A DNA stretch of 64,000 nucleotides, taken from Hyposmocoma kahamanoa (lineage: Eukaryota > Arthropoda > Insecta > Lepidoptera > Cosmopterigidae). Shown one piece after another: positions 11,695 to 22,030 of this stretch. A program made the position numbers and the translations under genes. The notes under the pieces were generated by a model that was not told where the DNA came from, did not search any database, and saw only the letters and a list, made by a program, of their open reading frames with translations. How positions within the stretch are numbered: position 1 is the first letter of the stretch; every line of letters starts with the position of its first letter. The stretch covers positions 3,409,130-3,473,129 of the forward strand of contig NW_020654229.1 of assembly GCF_003589595.1 (NCBI RefSeq), written 5' to 3'.

Positions 11695-12000
11695 TAGAAC
11701 CTCCGTGTTTCGGCTCATTTAACTGACATCAAAAAAGGAGGAGTTTCTCAAATTTTTTTTCTTTTATTTTGTGTAAGTTATGCGATTAGTTCGGCTCCCA
11801 TTTGTGAACCGATTTTGATGATTCTTTTTTTGTTGGAAAGGGGTTACCTGAGTATTGGTCCTATTTAAATTTGAATATTCCACCTCTAATGGCAAACTAG
11901 GAGAAGAATCCGGTGTCGCGCACTTTCGGTAACCGATCTTAATACAACTTGGCAAATAGATGTAATTTCAGGAACTTTTGAGGTCGGTTTTTTTGAAGTT
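11695..12000 (+). repeat. Family D repeat
   Basis: This degenerate copy contains GAACCGATTTTGATGATTCTTT, TTTGTTGGAAAGGGGTTACC, CTTGGCAAATAGATGTAATT and TTTTGAGGTCGGTTTTTT in the family order. The family is widespread in moths and butterflies. No coding capacity is visible. Confidence 0.75.
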
Positions 12001-12004
12001 ACAA

Positions 12005-12300
12005 TTATATTATTAACACAAAGTTAACGAATGAACACTTGGAAAAAATTCCTCCGATCCGGCCGGATTCAAATCGACGTCTTCTAGCACACCGTACCAG
12101 ACGCTATACCAACTAAGCCACGGAACGAACCAGCGGATCTCATGATTTTCTTCTATGTGCTTCTTGTCGGACCTTTGTATCTGGTTTTTAACGACTTTTT
12201 ACCCATAGCGCCTTCTATGAGAAATCTATGAAAGTATTTCATCACCCCGTTAGGTACCTTTACAATTACCAACCCTGGCTATAAAAAGAACACTTAATAA
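12005..12300 (-). repeat. Family A tRNA-like repeat
   Basis: The minus-strand tRNA-like module (12057-12127) is followed by the shared CTATGAGAAATCTATGAAAG segment. This copy is uninterrupted where the copy at 165-660 carries a family F insertion. Confidence 0.7.
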
Positions 12301-12379
12301 TAATAATAATAAAAATACGAATAACTATTGAGTAATACGAATATTTAGTGGAAGCTGCAGAATCTAGAACACCATCATA

Positions 12380-12670
12380 AAGTTGCCTGTTTTTCGGAAT
12401 TCTACAGGATATATCACGGAGAGTGTTTCATCATCGGGGGACTAGACGTGAGCCTCGGGCTCCACCCCTAAGTTGTGGATGTACCCAGGATTCGCTCGAA
12501 GCGTTTTTCCACATTTATATTTCGAGCGGCTAGGGAGTGGAATTCCCTGCCTGCAGATGTATATCCTGAACGCTATAACTTGATCCTCTGCAAGGCGAGA
12601 GTGAATAGGCAATAATTAATGTATGCATGCTACTTCGTCGATCTCATAGTCACTTTCCATCATTCCTTAT
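12380..12670 (+). mobile_element. Non-LTR retrotransposon C-terminal relic
   Basis: Frames here read [18 protein letters not shown] and then [22 protein letters not shown] residues after a frameshift, the usual C-terminal tail of Jockey/CR1-type LINE polyproteins. Stops and shifts break it. Confidence 0.6.
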
Positions 12671-12997
12671 CGTCAAATGCGCAATTATTATTAATGTATT
12701 GTTACTTTTATAATTATTATGGTAAGTATTACTGTATAACGTAAAATCCTACCATAAATACCTGCATTGCTTCTCAAATTTTTATGCCGAGAAACAATTT
12801 ATTCCGCACCTGTGCATACCTACAACCACCGGAAGTATCAAGTTGATTTGCCGTCTTGCATTCGAGATTCACCTTGTGGCTGTCATTGCTGCGTACTTCA
12901 TATGACCAAAGGACTTCGGATAATGTCAAATGTGTGATTTCAGTGGTAATAATATATTCATAATCTGATTGGTGGGACTGCAATGTCAATTCTGTCT

Positions 12998-13292
12998 GGT
13001 ACAACCATTGACTTACAATTATATGGACGTCGGGTCCGCGCTAAAAAGTGTCGGAACTTATAGGGCGTTAAAATCGTATACAGAGCGTCATTCACGCTCT
13101 AGACTTCTGAATGACAGCGAAGCAAGCAAAATTAGACAGTAATGCGATGACATTACAATTTAAATTCAACGTTTTAGCTTTTTCATATTCCTTGACATGT
13201 CACTACGTATAAATAGGTTGACTTGGGACATTTTTTTCGTGGTTTTTGTATTAGACCCGTTGTCCATTTGTTTGTAAGTCAATGGGTACAAC
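12998..13292 (+). mobile_element. hAT-like MITE copy 1 (279 bp)
   Basis: The element 13006-13284 has inverted ends CATTGACTTACAA and TTTGTAAGTCAATG and is flanked by perfect 8-bp duplications GGTACAAC (12998-13005 and 13285-13292). Copies 2 and 3 lie at 33022-33307 and 40146-40433. An 8-bp target duplication is characteristic of the hAT superfamily. No transposase is encoded. Confidence 0.85.
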
Positions 13293-13299
13293 TAAAAGG

Positions 13300-14890
13300 T
13301 TATTAAAAATCATCATCACCATTAAGACGTTATAGGCCAGTTAAAAATAAATAACTAGGCTACTGTTTGACTGACAACTTGAAGGATGAACATGCTGGCT
13401 CGCAGATTCACTCGGTGTACAGCCGCAGTCAACATAACGTTCTTTAGAGCATACTACACTGCACTGTATTCGGGAGCACTGTTACTCAGTTAGCTGCGAG
13501 TCCAGTAGAACAACGCCTTCAGGGCGCTGTTGGGGCTGCCACGTTTCTGCAGTGCATCCACCATGTTTGCCGAAGCGCGAGTGGATCGCATAAAAAGTAT
13601 CGTACTCATAAAAGTATCTGAACAAAAGTATCGATACTTCAAGTTATCGATAGTTTTGTCCTGCAAATTTTCCCTATTTAAAGACAGAATTAAACACATG
13701 AATTAATAAGTCTTTTATTTGATTTATGATTTTTAATTGAAACAAATAATAAAAGACTTTGATTCAATTGATCAATTCAATCGATTGTCATTACACATAA
13801 TTTGTGTTACATAAATTTCCTCCTCTGTATAACCACTTAAAAACAAAAATCTTTTTGGTAACATTTTGTTTCTCGTTTTTGATATTGTATAAACAGGCAT
13901 GTTTTTGAGAATAACCGTTCTGAAGAAGGAACAAACTTCGCCGGAATTGCTAGGTACTCAAATATAATGTTTGTCAGGTATGTTAATTCAAATGTTTGTA
14001 ACTATTTTTCTTCAGTCTTATTCTTATAAAGAGGCTAATGGTGGCATACATTGTATAGCCAAGTAAATTGTGATGAAGGTGAATAAGCTAATCATGTGTA
14101 ATAATTTATAAGTCTACACCCTTCATGTATCTATTTCTGTAATTCAGTTTCTCGGCCCATTTAGGGGTAAGTGCCTTAATAATAAAGTGTAGGGAGTGTT
14201 TTATACTGTTATATCTGTTTTTTACATTTACCTTTATATTGTTACAGCCTTTCTTTAAACTTTACTTCTTTAATAAATTTTGTGGACCGGAAGTTTCCCA
14301 TTTCATTGCCGTGAACCTGTTCACGGCTAGTTAGGGTTACAACCCTTTCACCCTTAATACGTAATGTACTATTTAGGTTGTAAGCTGCTATAATATATAA
14401 CTATTATAGATAGGCGTGTAGCTTACCATCGAGTACACAATTCGTCACGTCATTTGGTATAATAAATCTGCAGCTTTTCCATTTCCTCTCGGTTACGTTA
14501 TGTCTATTTGCAATTCCGATTTCTTGCCAATGCAATAACGTTACTATCTGAATAAATTTTGTTTTGAATTACAACGGTCTCCTGTCTAGATCAAATCAAT
14601 GACAGCGAAAATATGAATGGCTGTGAATTAATGCACTGTTCTTGTTTACATTGACTTGGCATTTCTGAGTGACATTCAAATATTAGAGGTTACAACAACG
14701 ATATCTATCTACTAGCGTAGTAGATGCGGCGTTCCATTACTTCCATACACACGCTGCTTTTACGGATGTGCAACTGCACAGACAGCTGTCTGTAGAGTTT
14801 TTCATTTGCCTGTTTATATAGTTCATTATTATAGAGATAGATTAAGAAAGTTTAGAGCAGCGGACAGTAATGGATTTTCATACTTACTTT
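13300..14890. other. Intergenic DNA without supported genes
   Basis: AT-rich sequence with only short frames (for example 13490-13699 on the minus strand) that I cannot assign. No clear repeat boundary is visible. Confidence 0.4.
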
Positions 14891-14893
14891 GCA

Positions 14894-15306
14894 GGCTTTG
14901 GCCGGGACGGACGCGCACCCGCTCCGGCGCAGACGTACGGGGAGAAGGCGAAGGCAGTTCGCTGCTCGCCTGATCCCCTAGTGAGACCAGCGGGCTCTGG
15001 ACAGGGACTCCGGAGCCTGCATTGCACGGCCTGACTCGTCTGGGGGGCGGGTCGGAGGACAACCGACTCGCCCCTCCGTTGGCGCGGGAGCCCTGGCGTA
15101 AGCTAGGGCGGCCGGGCGGCGTCGTGGTGAATGTTCACTGATCCCACGGCGCCGACTCAACCGGCGAGCGGGAAACCCGGGGGGGTTTTAGTGGGGTAGG
15201 CCCTCCAGTCTGGAGGGAGAGTCCCCACATAACCCCTGAGTCTCCCTGGGCTCAGGGTTTATCCATAAAGATTTCTCCCCGTCAAAAAAAAAGGCTTTGG
15301 CCGGGA
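14894..15306 (+). mobile_element. 5'-truncated LINE with poly(A) and 14-bp target duplication
   Basis: A GC-rich insert (14908-15292) ends in nine A (15284-15292) and is bounded by the identical 14-bp direct repeat GGCTTTGGCCGGGA at 14894-14907 and 15293-15306. This is the signature of target-primed reverse transcription. The GC-rich 3' end, with repeated short C/G palindromic blocks, resembles R1-clade LINE 3' regions, but that assignment is only suggestive. It is inserted directly behind a splice-acceptor-like TTACTTTGCAG. Confidence 0.8.
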
Positions 15307-15586
15307 AGATGTCTCACGGTCTGTAAATGAAAAACTTTCCTCGTTCGTTTTTGAACGTAATGCGAACATTTCCGAGCATGTTTTAGGTAATTGTAAATTT
15401 ATATTGAAAAATAAAACCGATCTCAAAAGTTTGCTTATCGGGTTTTTTCGATTTCCATTGGATCCCCTCATCAGACTCCTTTGTACATTTTGTATTTTCT
15501 TATCTGGCTGTCATGGTGACAGTGAGTTGTTGATTACATGTATTGTGTCAAGGGAAAAGTCGACTTTACTAGCGGAATATAATTAG
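15293..15586 (+). other. Open frame after a splice-acceptor-like site, unassigned
   Basis: From 15293 a frame stays open for 97 codons, beginning GFGREDVSRSVNEKLSSFVF and continuing through a hydrophobic stretch near 15425-15510 before TAA. Before the LINE insertion it would have followed TTACTTTGCAG, an acceptor-like sequence. A donor-like GTAATT occurs at 15396. I do not recognise the protein. It could be a lost exon or chance. Confidence 0.2.
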
Positions 15587-15629
15587 TAATTTGTGATAGC
15601 CGTAACGAAATCGGAACAGTGTCGTCAGC

Positions 15630-15930
15630 ACCCGGGACCACCTCGAGCGTATACCTTTTCAAACAAAAAAGAATTTTCAAAATAGGTCCTCAACTGATGG
15701 AGGAATCGGTGAGCACACTGACATGCCTATAAAATTTGAGGATTGTCTTCGATTTTCATGGGATTCCTTCATCAGATTCTGACTTGGTGACAATGGAACC
15801 ACCACCTGAGCGCAACCTTTCAAACAGAAAAAAGAATTTTCAAAATCGGTCTACCATTGACGCAGAAATCGGAAAACAAACATACAGCCGACCGTATGGC
15901 CAAAAATTTTAACGATAGAAAAAAAATCAC
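15630..15930 (+). repeat. Two tandem relics of an AAAGAATTTTCAAAAT repeat
   Basis: Two similar units (about 15655-15725 and 15815-15890) contain TTTCAAACA..AAAAAGAATTTTCAAAAT followed by GGTC and GAATCGG- or GAAATCGG-like ends. This resembles a common lepidopteran LINE 3' untranslated tail. Confidence 0.4.
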
Positions 15931-16139
15931 AAACTTATTGTGTATTCTGTAAGTCAATGATTCATTAGGTACTTTACATATACCAATGATTTTTTTTTTT
16001 ATATCAACTGAACTAAATATACCACGTATAGTATACGATATGCATTATTTAAATGGCTGTAATTTCGTTGGTAAAAAAGTAAATTCTGGAATAAACAAGC
16101 AAAATGAACCGTATTAGTACGGGAAATACTAGAATTAAT

Positions 16140-16400
16140 TTCACCAGCACCTTTACGTATTAAAACCGGAACGCAATAAAGTACACATTACCGCTTGGCG
16201 GCAGTAATAGGTAAAGTGGCAGTTTCTATGGAGCTCTACTACGTAACTTACCACGATCAAATTGAGGACGTTCTCAGAAAGGCCAGATCAATATTATCCA
16301 TAACCGACGAGATGTGTGTCATGATCGTACCAAATGGAAGGCTGTGGTATCTGCTTACCACGATAGGAAGACGACTTGAAATGTATGTATGTATGTAAAC
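16140..16400 (+). mobile_element. Family C fragment next to an RTE-type LINE tail
   Basis: 16140-16240 carries the family C core (GCTTGGCGGCAGTAATAGGT). At 16300-16390 a frame reads RDVCHDRTKWKAVVSAYHDR, like the closing residues of RTE-type reverse transcriptases (DRxxWRxLV), and then stops. Confidence 0.5.
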
Positions 16401-16540
16401 CAAGTTGCATCAGTATAATCACATGAAGTTAGATGATTGTACCTGATCTACTGAATATGGTTTATACAGGGTTATTTTTTTAAATACTAACAACCGACTA
16501 GGATTATATTACAAACTTCGTAAATAATAACTTTTTTATA

Positions 16541-16807
16541 ATTATTAATACAAAGATCGAACACTCAGAAAAAATTCCTTCGATTCGGTCTTCTTGCATA
16601 CCGTGCCAGACGCTATACCAACTAAGCCACTGAACGAACCAACGGACCTCACGAATTTTTCTATGTGCTTGCGTCGTGTCTTGTATTTGGTCTTTCAACG
16701 ACTTTTTAGTCGTAGCGCCATCTATGAGAAATCTATTACAGTTTTATCACCCAGTTAGTACCTTTACAGCTGAGTGTTTTTTCTGAGTGTTCGATCTTTG
16801 TATTAAT
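16541..16807 (-). mobile_element. Family A element with terminal inverted repeats
   Basis: The ends are inverted copies: ATTAATACAAAGATCGAAC near 16543-16563 and GTTCGATCTTTGTATTAAT near 16786-16805. Between them lies a degraded tRNA-like module. This shows family A can occur as a TIR-bounded unit of about 270 bp. Confidence 0.6.
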
Positions 16808-16914
16808 AATTATAACAAACTAGTGGAGTACTTAATTTCACAAAAAATAATTGAATATCAATTCAATAAAAATTTAATTAATAACTTTTCATCCATGACT
16901 TTTTAGTTACAAAA

Positions 16915-18125
16915 TTTCGTTCAGGGAAGTACTACCACTTTTCCTATTCCTCCAACAAGCAATAATGTCAACATCACTGCGTTCCGGTTTTTGAAGGGTA
17001 AGGAAGCTGGTGAAATTACAGGCACATGGGACTTGTTAACTTAGGCGCTGCGCAGATGGAGCAACTTTGATCGTCGGCAACTGCCAACCCACAACTAGTT
17101 GTATATGATGTTTACGAAGTCCGTGAATATAGTTATTTTTGATATAAGTGCGGAAAGTTAGTCATTATTCACGAGGTTCGAGGCTTCTTGGCCCGAGCCA
17201 CAGGCGAGGGTCAAGACGCGAGACAAGTGAAAATGACAAATCCGCACGTGTATCAAACGACGTTTTTTAATACATTTGCGAAAAAACTACATTGAAAGTA
17301 AAATAAAACAGTATTTAAAAAAAAACTCATTTTCTGCTAGTAAATTAAAATAATGAAATACAACCACTGCAACCATTATTTAAAAGTCTATGGAAATATA
17401 GTTCTAACGTGCTGTTTTTGTTTATTTTCTATAATATCGGTCTGTAACCACTTTTCTTATTGTGAAGTCCTGGTACTTTTGTTTAAACTTCTTTAGGAAC
17501 CCGTGCACGGTAGTGAGATACAATTTATCTGTAATACATAAAACAAATATATACATAAAAATCTCGCCTGTCGCCCATTCAGGGGTAGGCAGAGACCTCC
17601 ACTCGATACGTTCATTATATAGTATTTGTAAATAAATATAAGTTTTAATGACGAATGACTTACGTCACAAAGCACATAAATATTAAATAAATATACATAC
17701 TTCTTTAGTTCTGTGCTTAAGATTTGAAACAACAGTAAATTTAAAAAAAAATTGAAAAGTAAAAAGCACTAGTGCGAAAATTCCAACTTTCGGCACGATT
17801 TGTAGTGCGAAAAATACCACGTTTTGAGCAACTGTATTAAAAAATAAATTCTTAATTGCCGCAATTAGAAATTTGTACAGGTTGTCTTCAGTTGCCAGTT
17901 TTGCAACCGGCAACCGCAACTCTTGAAGCAACTTTACTCCCTCCCCAACCCCGCAGCGTCACTCTTGACAGTGGATTTCGAAAGTTTATTCAAAACTGCT
18001 GCGACGGGCAACTAGGCCTTTTAGTTGCTACAACCGGCAACCGTTAATGGAAACTTGCAAAAAGTTGCCGGTTGCGCCAACTAAAGTTGCTCCATCTGCG
18101 GAGCGCCTCATGTCTCTTAATATAA
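16915..18125 (-). repeat. Family C copy split by a DNA transposon
   Basis: The family C sequence runs to ...GGGACTTGTTAACTTA at 17043 and resumes as TCATGTCTC at 18108. Intact copies read CAACTTATGTCTCAGGG here, so the intervening 1,064 bp are an insertion. Confidence 0.7.
17041..18110 (+). mobile_element. PIF/Harbinger-like non-autonomous element (1,064 bp)
   Basis: The element 17044-18107 has inverted ends GGCGCTGCGCAGATGGAGC and GCTCCATCTGCGGAGCGCC (one mismatch) extending to about 23 bp. It is flanked by TTA (17041-17043) and TCA (18108-18110), consistent with a mutated 3-bp TTA target duplication. GGC-starting ends plus a TWA-type target fit PIF/Harbinger. Near its right end are several CAACCGGCAACC / GTTGCCGGTTGC motifs. 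No transposase frame is apparent. Confidence 0.7.
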
Positions 18126-18282
18126 TAAAAAAGAACATCAGATTTTACTTTCATACAAAAATAAATAGATCGCTCTATACTGTAATAACTGTGTGCAGGA
18201 CGGGGGTGGAAATCATAGTGGAAATCGTCACTGAGGACGCTTGCATGTTTGAACTTATTCTACCAATACAGATTTAACAATT

Positions 18283-18510
18283 GTAATAACTTTTTTATTA
18301 AAAAAAACTGATCTTAAATGTTCGTGGAATTACATATCTTTGCCAAGTTTTATTAAAACCGTTCACTGGAAAGTGCGCGAAACGCTTAGGAGTGTATTTT
18401 CTTCAAATTTAAATGGAACCAATAAAAAATAGAATCAATAAAATCGGTTCACAATTTATATCGCGTAACGAACATTAAAAAAAATACAGTCAAATTGAGA
18501 AAGTTGTTGT
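18283..18510 (-). repeat. Family D repeat (degenerate)
   Basis: Reverse-orientation copy: TTGCCAAGTTTTATTAAAACC, GGAAAGTGCGCGAAAC and TTTAAATGGAACCAATA match the family in order. The end with GGAGGAGGTTCTC is lost. Confidence 0.6.
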
Positions 18511-19350
18511 TTATGACGTTAGTAATATTGTAGTCTTAGTATTGTAAAAATGACCCTGTATAAATGCTAAGCTTGATCCATTCAGTTGCAACCTAACTGG
18601 AACCAGTATGAATATCTGAACGCTTTGACCTAGGAAAATATCTAATACAATATCACGTCGTAGATTAGGTTAGGTATAGGGGCGAGAGGGGGAATTGCGG
18701 ACTCTTAAGCGAATATCGAACTAAAAATCATATTATTAGCGTTAATCAGAATTTTTGTATTATAATTAAACTTCGTATCTTTAAATAATCAAAAATATGA
18801 AATATAAAGAAAAAACTAAAGGTTTTCTCTCCGTAATTACCCGGTGCATGTCGGGTAAATGCGGACACTAATTGGGGTAATTGCGAACGTTCTGGGGTAT
18901 TTAGAAATGAGTTAATAACTTACTTATTAAGTATAAGTTGTTACATAACCTCACTTTTACTAAATCTCTTGTAACTCCGCTCTCTGACGGTCAAAATCCG
19001 CAGAATTTTCAGTGATCGTATGACAATGTATAAGCTATTAATTGATACCACTTTCATCTTCATACATCTTAGCCCAAGATTGTATGAAAACGTATCATTC
19101 TCCTTTAGATTAATTTATTTAAAACCTTAATTTACGATATTCATGTTATACACATACTTACAGTATCGAGGATGTGTCTTATAAATATTTACGACAAACG
19201 TAACATGTCATTAATTGTTACATAACAGCGTATACAAGGCAAAACATAAAGTAAAATTACAACAAAACACATGAAAAAAGTCTTTGGTACTTACTTTGAA
19301 ACGCGTGCGTGGCCTCTCTCCTTGACAACTTTCCACACACTAACGATTAG
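18511..19350. other. AT-rich intergenic stretch
   Basis: No gene is visible. Around 18690 and 18885 short GGGGTAATTGCG or GGGGAATTGCGGAC motifs recur, and an inverted relative (AATTACCCCGCGTCCGAATT) lies at 21167, which may mark ends of an old element. Not delimited. Confidence 0.3.
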
Positions 19351-19523
19351 ACGGTGGCCGTTTAAACGAAAAGCATTTTAAAAAGTCTGCTTTTTAAAAT
19401 AAGCACGCTTTTCATTTCGTAACCATTGGTCACTGGTCAGTTCTATAGATACTTGATAATTCCATTTTTTACAACGTGGCTAAGTTTCAAGTAGCGCCAT
19501 CTATGTTTCCTAAACAAATTAAT

Positions 19524-19692
19524 TCAACAAAACGTTGCAAGCTTTTTTAAACATAAAGTCTATGCCTTTAAACGTTTTTCTAAACGATTTTTTAAGCGTC
19601 AAACTAAAAAGCGTTTATATGAAAAGCGCTTTTACAAGCACGCTTTTTAATTTAAACGTTAAAATAATAAGTTGCTTTTTCCATTTCAACGG
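19524..19692 (+). repeat. Direct repeat, left copy, flanking a LINE relic
   Basis: About 170 bp rich in AAACGTTT- and AAGCGTTT-type motifs (for example AAGTCTATGCCTTTAAACG, AAACTAAAAAGCGTTT). A diverged direct copy is at 20901-21090. The reverse-transcriptase relic at 19800-20790 lies between them. Confidence 0.6.
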
Positions 19693-19799
19693 TTAACAAC
19701 TACAAAAGTAAAACAACTTATGTTTTCAAACGCTTTTAAACGTCAATGAACAAAATGTTAATATAATTTTAAAAAAAGTAAAAAAGTATTACAAATTCT

Positions 19800-20790
19800 A
19801 ATTTTCTTTTATATGCGGATGACAAAAAAATCTTCAAATTTATTAAATTTTATCTGATTGTGAAAAATTACAACTTGATTTAATTAGGCCTCAATAATTA
19901 TTGTAAATTCAATTCTCTACTCCTTAATATCAACAAATGTCACGTAATTACTTTCTCACGTAAAAGAAATAATATAAAATACTTAATAACACTATAATTA
20001 ATAGAGCGACTGAGGTGAGGGACCTGGGTATGCTTCTGGATGATAGGTTGATTTTTTATGGCCATATTAATAAAATTATTAATAGCGCATATCGGATGCT
20101 TGGCTTTATCTCCAAGGCAAGCAGAGATTTTCGTAATCCTGAATCTTTAATTCTATTGTACAATTGTTTCGTTCGGTCTATTCTAGAATATGCATATACA
20201 GTTTGGAACCCTAAGTACAATATCTAAATTTCTGGCATTGAGAGCATTCTGAATAAATTCAGGAACCTATTAAGTTATAGGCATCCGTCGTTTCCTAATC
20301 ATGACATAGTAACACTGGAATAACGACGCGCTGCGAAGGACCAAATCTTTCTATATAATATTTTTTGAAATAAGATTGACTCTAGTTTTTTATTACATAA
20401 TATTAATTTGAGATGTCCTAGATCTAATTCTCGTTTGAAAAGTGTCTTCTGTGTGCCTACTTGTAAAACTAAATATTTAAGTAACGCTTTCTTGTTTAGA
20501 GCTTGTAATGCGTACAATAAGAATCATTTAGATGTAGATATATTTTATTTGTCCTTTTCAAAATTTGTAAAGTCCATTTATGAACAATAATTTATGTTAG
20601 TTGTTTTTTAGTTTATTTCTTTTTATGTTTCTCTTTCTTATTTTCTTTGTGTTTAAAAAAAATTAACAAGTAGTTTTTCGTTCTTTTTTAAGTTATGTTT
20701 ATTAGTGGAAACTTTGCTGGTTTAAGTAATAACTTTTTTTGTACTATAATCTTGTAAACAAAATAAAAACTATTTGTTTCCCAAAAAATT
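19800..20790 (+). mobile_element. Non-LTR retrotransposon reverse transcriptase relic
   Basis: The frame has the catalytic YADD at 19812-19823, then NINKCHVITFSRK, then an uninterrupted piece at 20015-20224 reading RDLGMLLDDRLIFYGHI and FVRSILEYAYTVWNP. These are RT motifs C through the thumb of Jockey/CR1-type LINEs. A further stretch at 20408-20587 contains RACNAYNK. Stops after PKYN and elsewhere make it a pseudogene. The N-terminal RT and endonuclease regions are absent, so it is 5'-truncated. Confidence 0.85.
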
Positions 20791-20900
20791 AAAAATAAAT
20801 TAATAATGTTATGTCATAAATTAACATATTATTCGTTTTTTATAAAATAACTTACTTATATTATAACCTTTAGTGGTCTACTCTTGCGTTTCGCTATCAA

Positions 20901-21090
20901 CACAACAACGTTGTAAGCTTTTTTTAACATAAAAGTCTATGCACTTAAACGTTTTCTAAACGATTTTGTAAGCTTCAAACTAAAAAGCGTTTTAGTGAAA
21001 AAGCGTTTAATAAAAGCACGCTTTTTTAAAAAAAGCATAACGTTTAAACGTTTAAAAAAATAAGCAATTTTTCCTATGTCTGCTAACGAT
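20901..21090 (+). repeat. Direct repeat, right copy
   Basis: Diverged copy of 19524-19692 (AAGTCTATGCACTTAAACG, AAACTAAAAAGCGTTTTAG, AAAGCACGCTTTTTT). It sits upstream of the GC-rich region and THAP-like exon at 21482. Confidence 0.6.
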
Positions 21091-21240
21091 GGTGAATGTG
21101 TTGGAAGATCGCGATAGTGGGGCGCGGCGGAAACTAGACTTCTAGAAACGATTGTGTTCAGACACAATTACCCCGCGTCCGAATTCACCCTACTCTTCTC
21201 TATTATTATTGACCGAATGCCCAGCATGGGGCAACGTAAA

Positions 21241-21263
21241 GGTGCGTCTAAGCTAGACGCACC
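21241..21263. promoter_or_regulatory. Perfect hairpin in GC-rich region
   Basis: A 10-bp arm GGTGCGTCTA pairs exactly with TAGACGCACC across a 3-base loop. It lies about 220 bp before the THAP-like start codon, in a GC-rich stretch (21160-21370) unlike its surroundings. It may be a promoter-proximal palindromic site. Confidence 0.35.
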
Positions 21264-21481
21264 GTAGCGTGTGGACCACTGGATAATGGACACTCTGCGC
21301 CCCTCCCTAGCTTTAAATACCGCACTACGCCACGCACATTGACGGTCACATTGACTGAACGACAAGGCTGTCGGTGAGCTGTTTTCCGCTATGACGGCTT
21401 TGATATTTGAATATAGTTTTTATTTATGTATTACGAAACTTGTAAGTTAATACATAATATCATTATACGTTACTATTTATA

Positions 21482-21577
21482 ATGGTCGTGAATTGTGCTG
21501 TGTACGGCTGTTTATCATCGTCTAAACGGGATAAAGAGAGAAGTGTCATTCGTTTACCGAAAGATGAAACGAGGGAA
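21482..21577 (+). CDS. THAP-like domain first exon (isolated)
   Basis: ATG at 21482 opens a frame beginning MVVNCAVYGCLSSS and reaching RLPKDETRE at a phase-0 GT (21578). Reading on, the frame stops at 21614. C5-x4-C10, the conserved basic stretch and the LPKD motif match the start of a THAP (C2CH) DNA-binding domain, found in P-element-type transposases and in host regulators. The second half (Trp, Pro, Cys-x2-His) would have to be on a later exon that I cannot find nearby. A GC-rich upstream region supports a promoter. It is either exon 1 of a gene extending elsewhere or a remnant of a P-like transposon. Confidence 0.45.
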
Positions 21578-21688
21578 GTAAAAAAACTTAAGTCTAAGGG
21601 TCATAAATTGATATAATAAATCTATACAATATATTACTCTGCACCACTAAATAAATGAAGAAACCAACAACCGAATGAGTCTTAGGGT

Positions 21689-21854
21689 CGTATTCCAGAA
21701 CTCTACTCAATACTAAAGTCAGGACTTGAGTATTGCAGTGAGCACTGAAAATCATACTCAAGTCCTTGCCATTAGGGTCGTATTTCCATTGCTTGAAATT
21801 ATACTCAAGTCTGCTCAAGTCCTGACTTGAGCATTGAGTAGAGTTCTGGAATAC
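21689..21854. mobile_element. Foldback MITE
   Basis: The ends GTATTCCAGAACTCTACTCA and TGAGTAGAGTTCTGGAATAC are perfect inverted repeats, and the inversion continues into GTCAGGACTTGAG / CTCAAGTCCTGAC. The whole unit would fold on itself. Internal repetition of AGGGTCGTATT suggests a partial internal duplication. Confidence 0.8.
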
Positions 21855-22030
21855 CACATAGTGGACAAGTGTTGTCGAGTTTTCAATTTGTATTGCGAAT
21901 ATGAATATGTAAATATTAAATAAGTAATATTGTATGTCCAACTTAATGAAGTTGGACTTATAATTTCGAATCCAATACCAATACCATACCTTGGGTACGT
22001 TATTTAAATATACCTGTTTCAAAATATAAC

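Noticed and set aside
14829..15160. Arg/Pro-rich minus-strand ORFs
   Set aside because: They are on the opposite strand of a GC-rich truncated LINE with poly(A) on the plus strand.
21594..22022. 142-aa minus-strand ORF
   Set aside because: It overlaps the foldback MITE at 21689-21854, so most of it is translated repeat.
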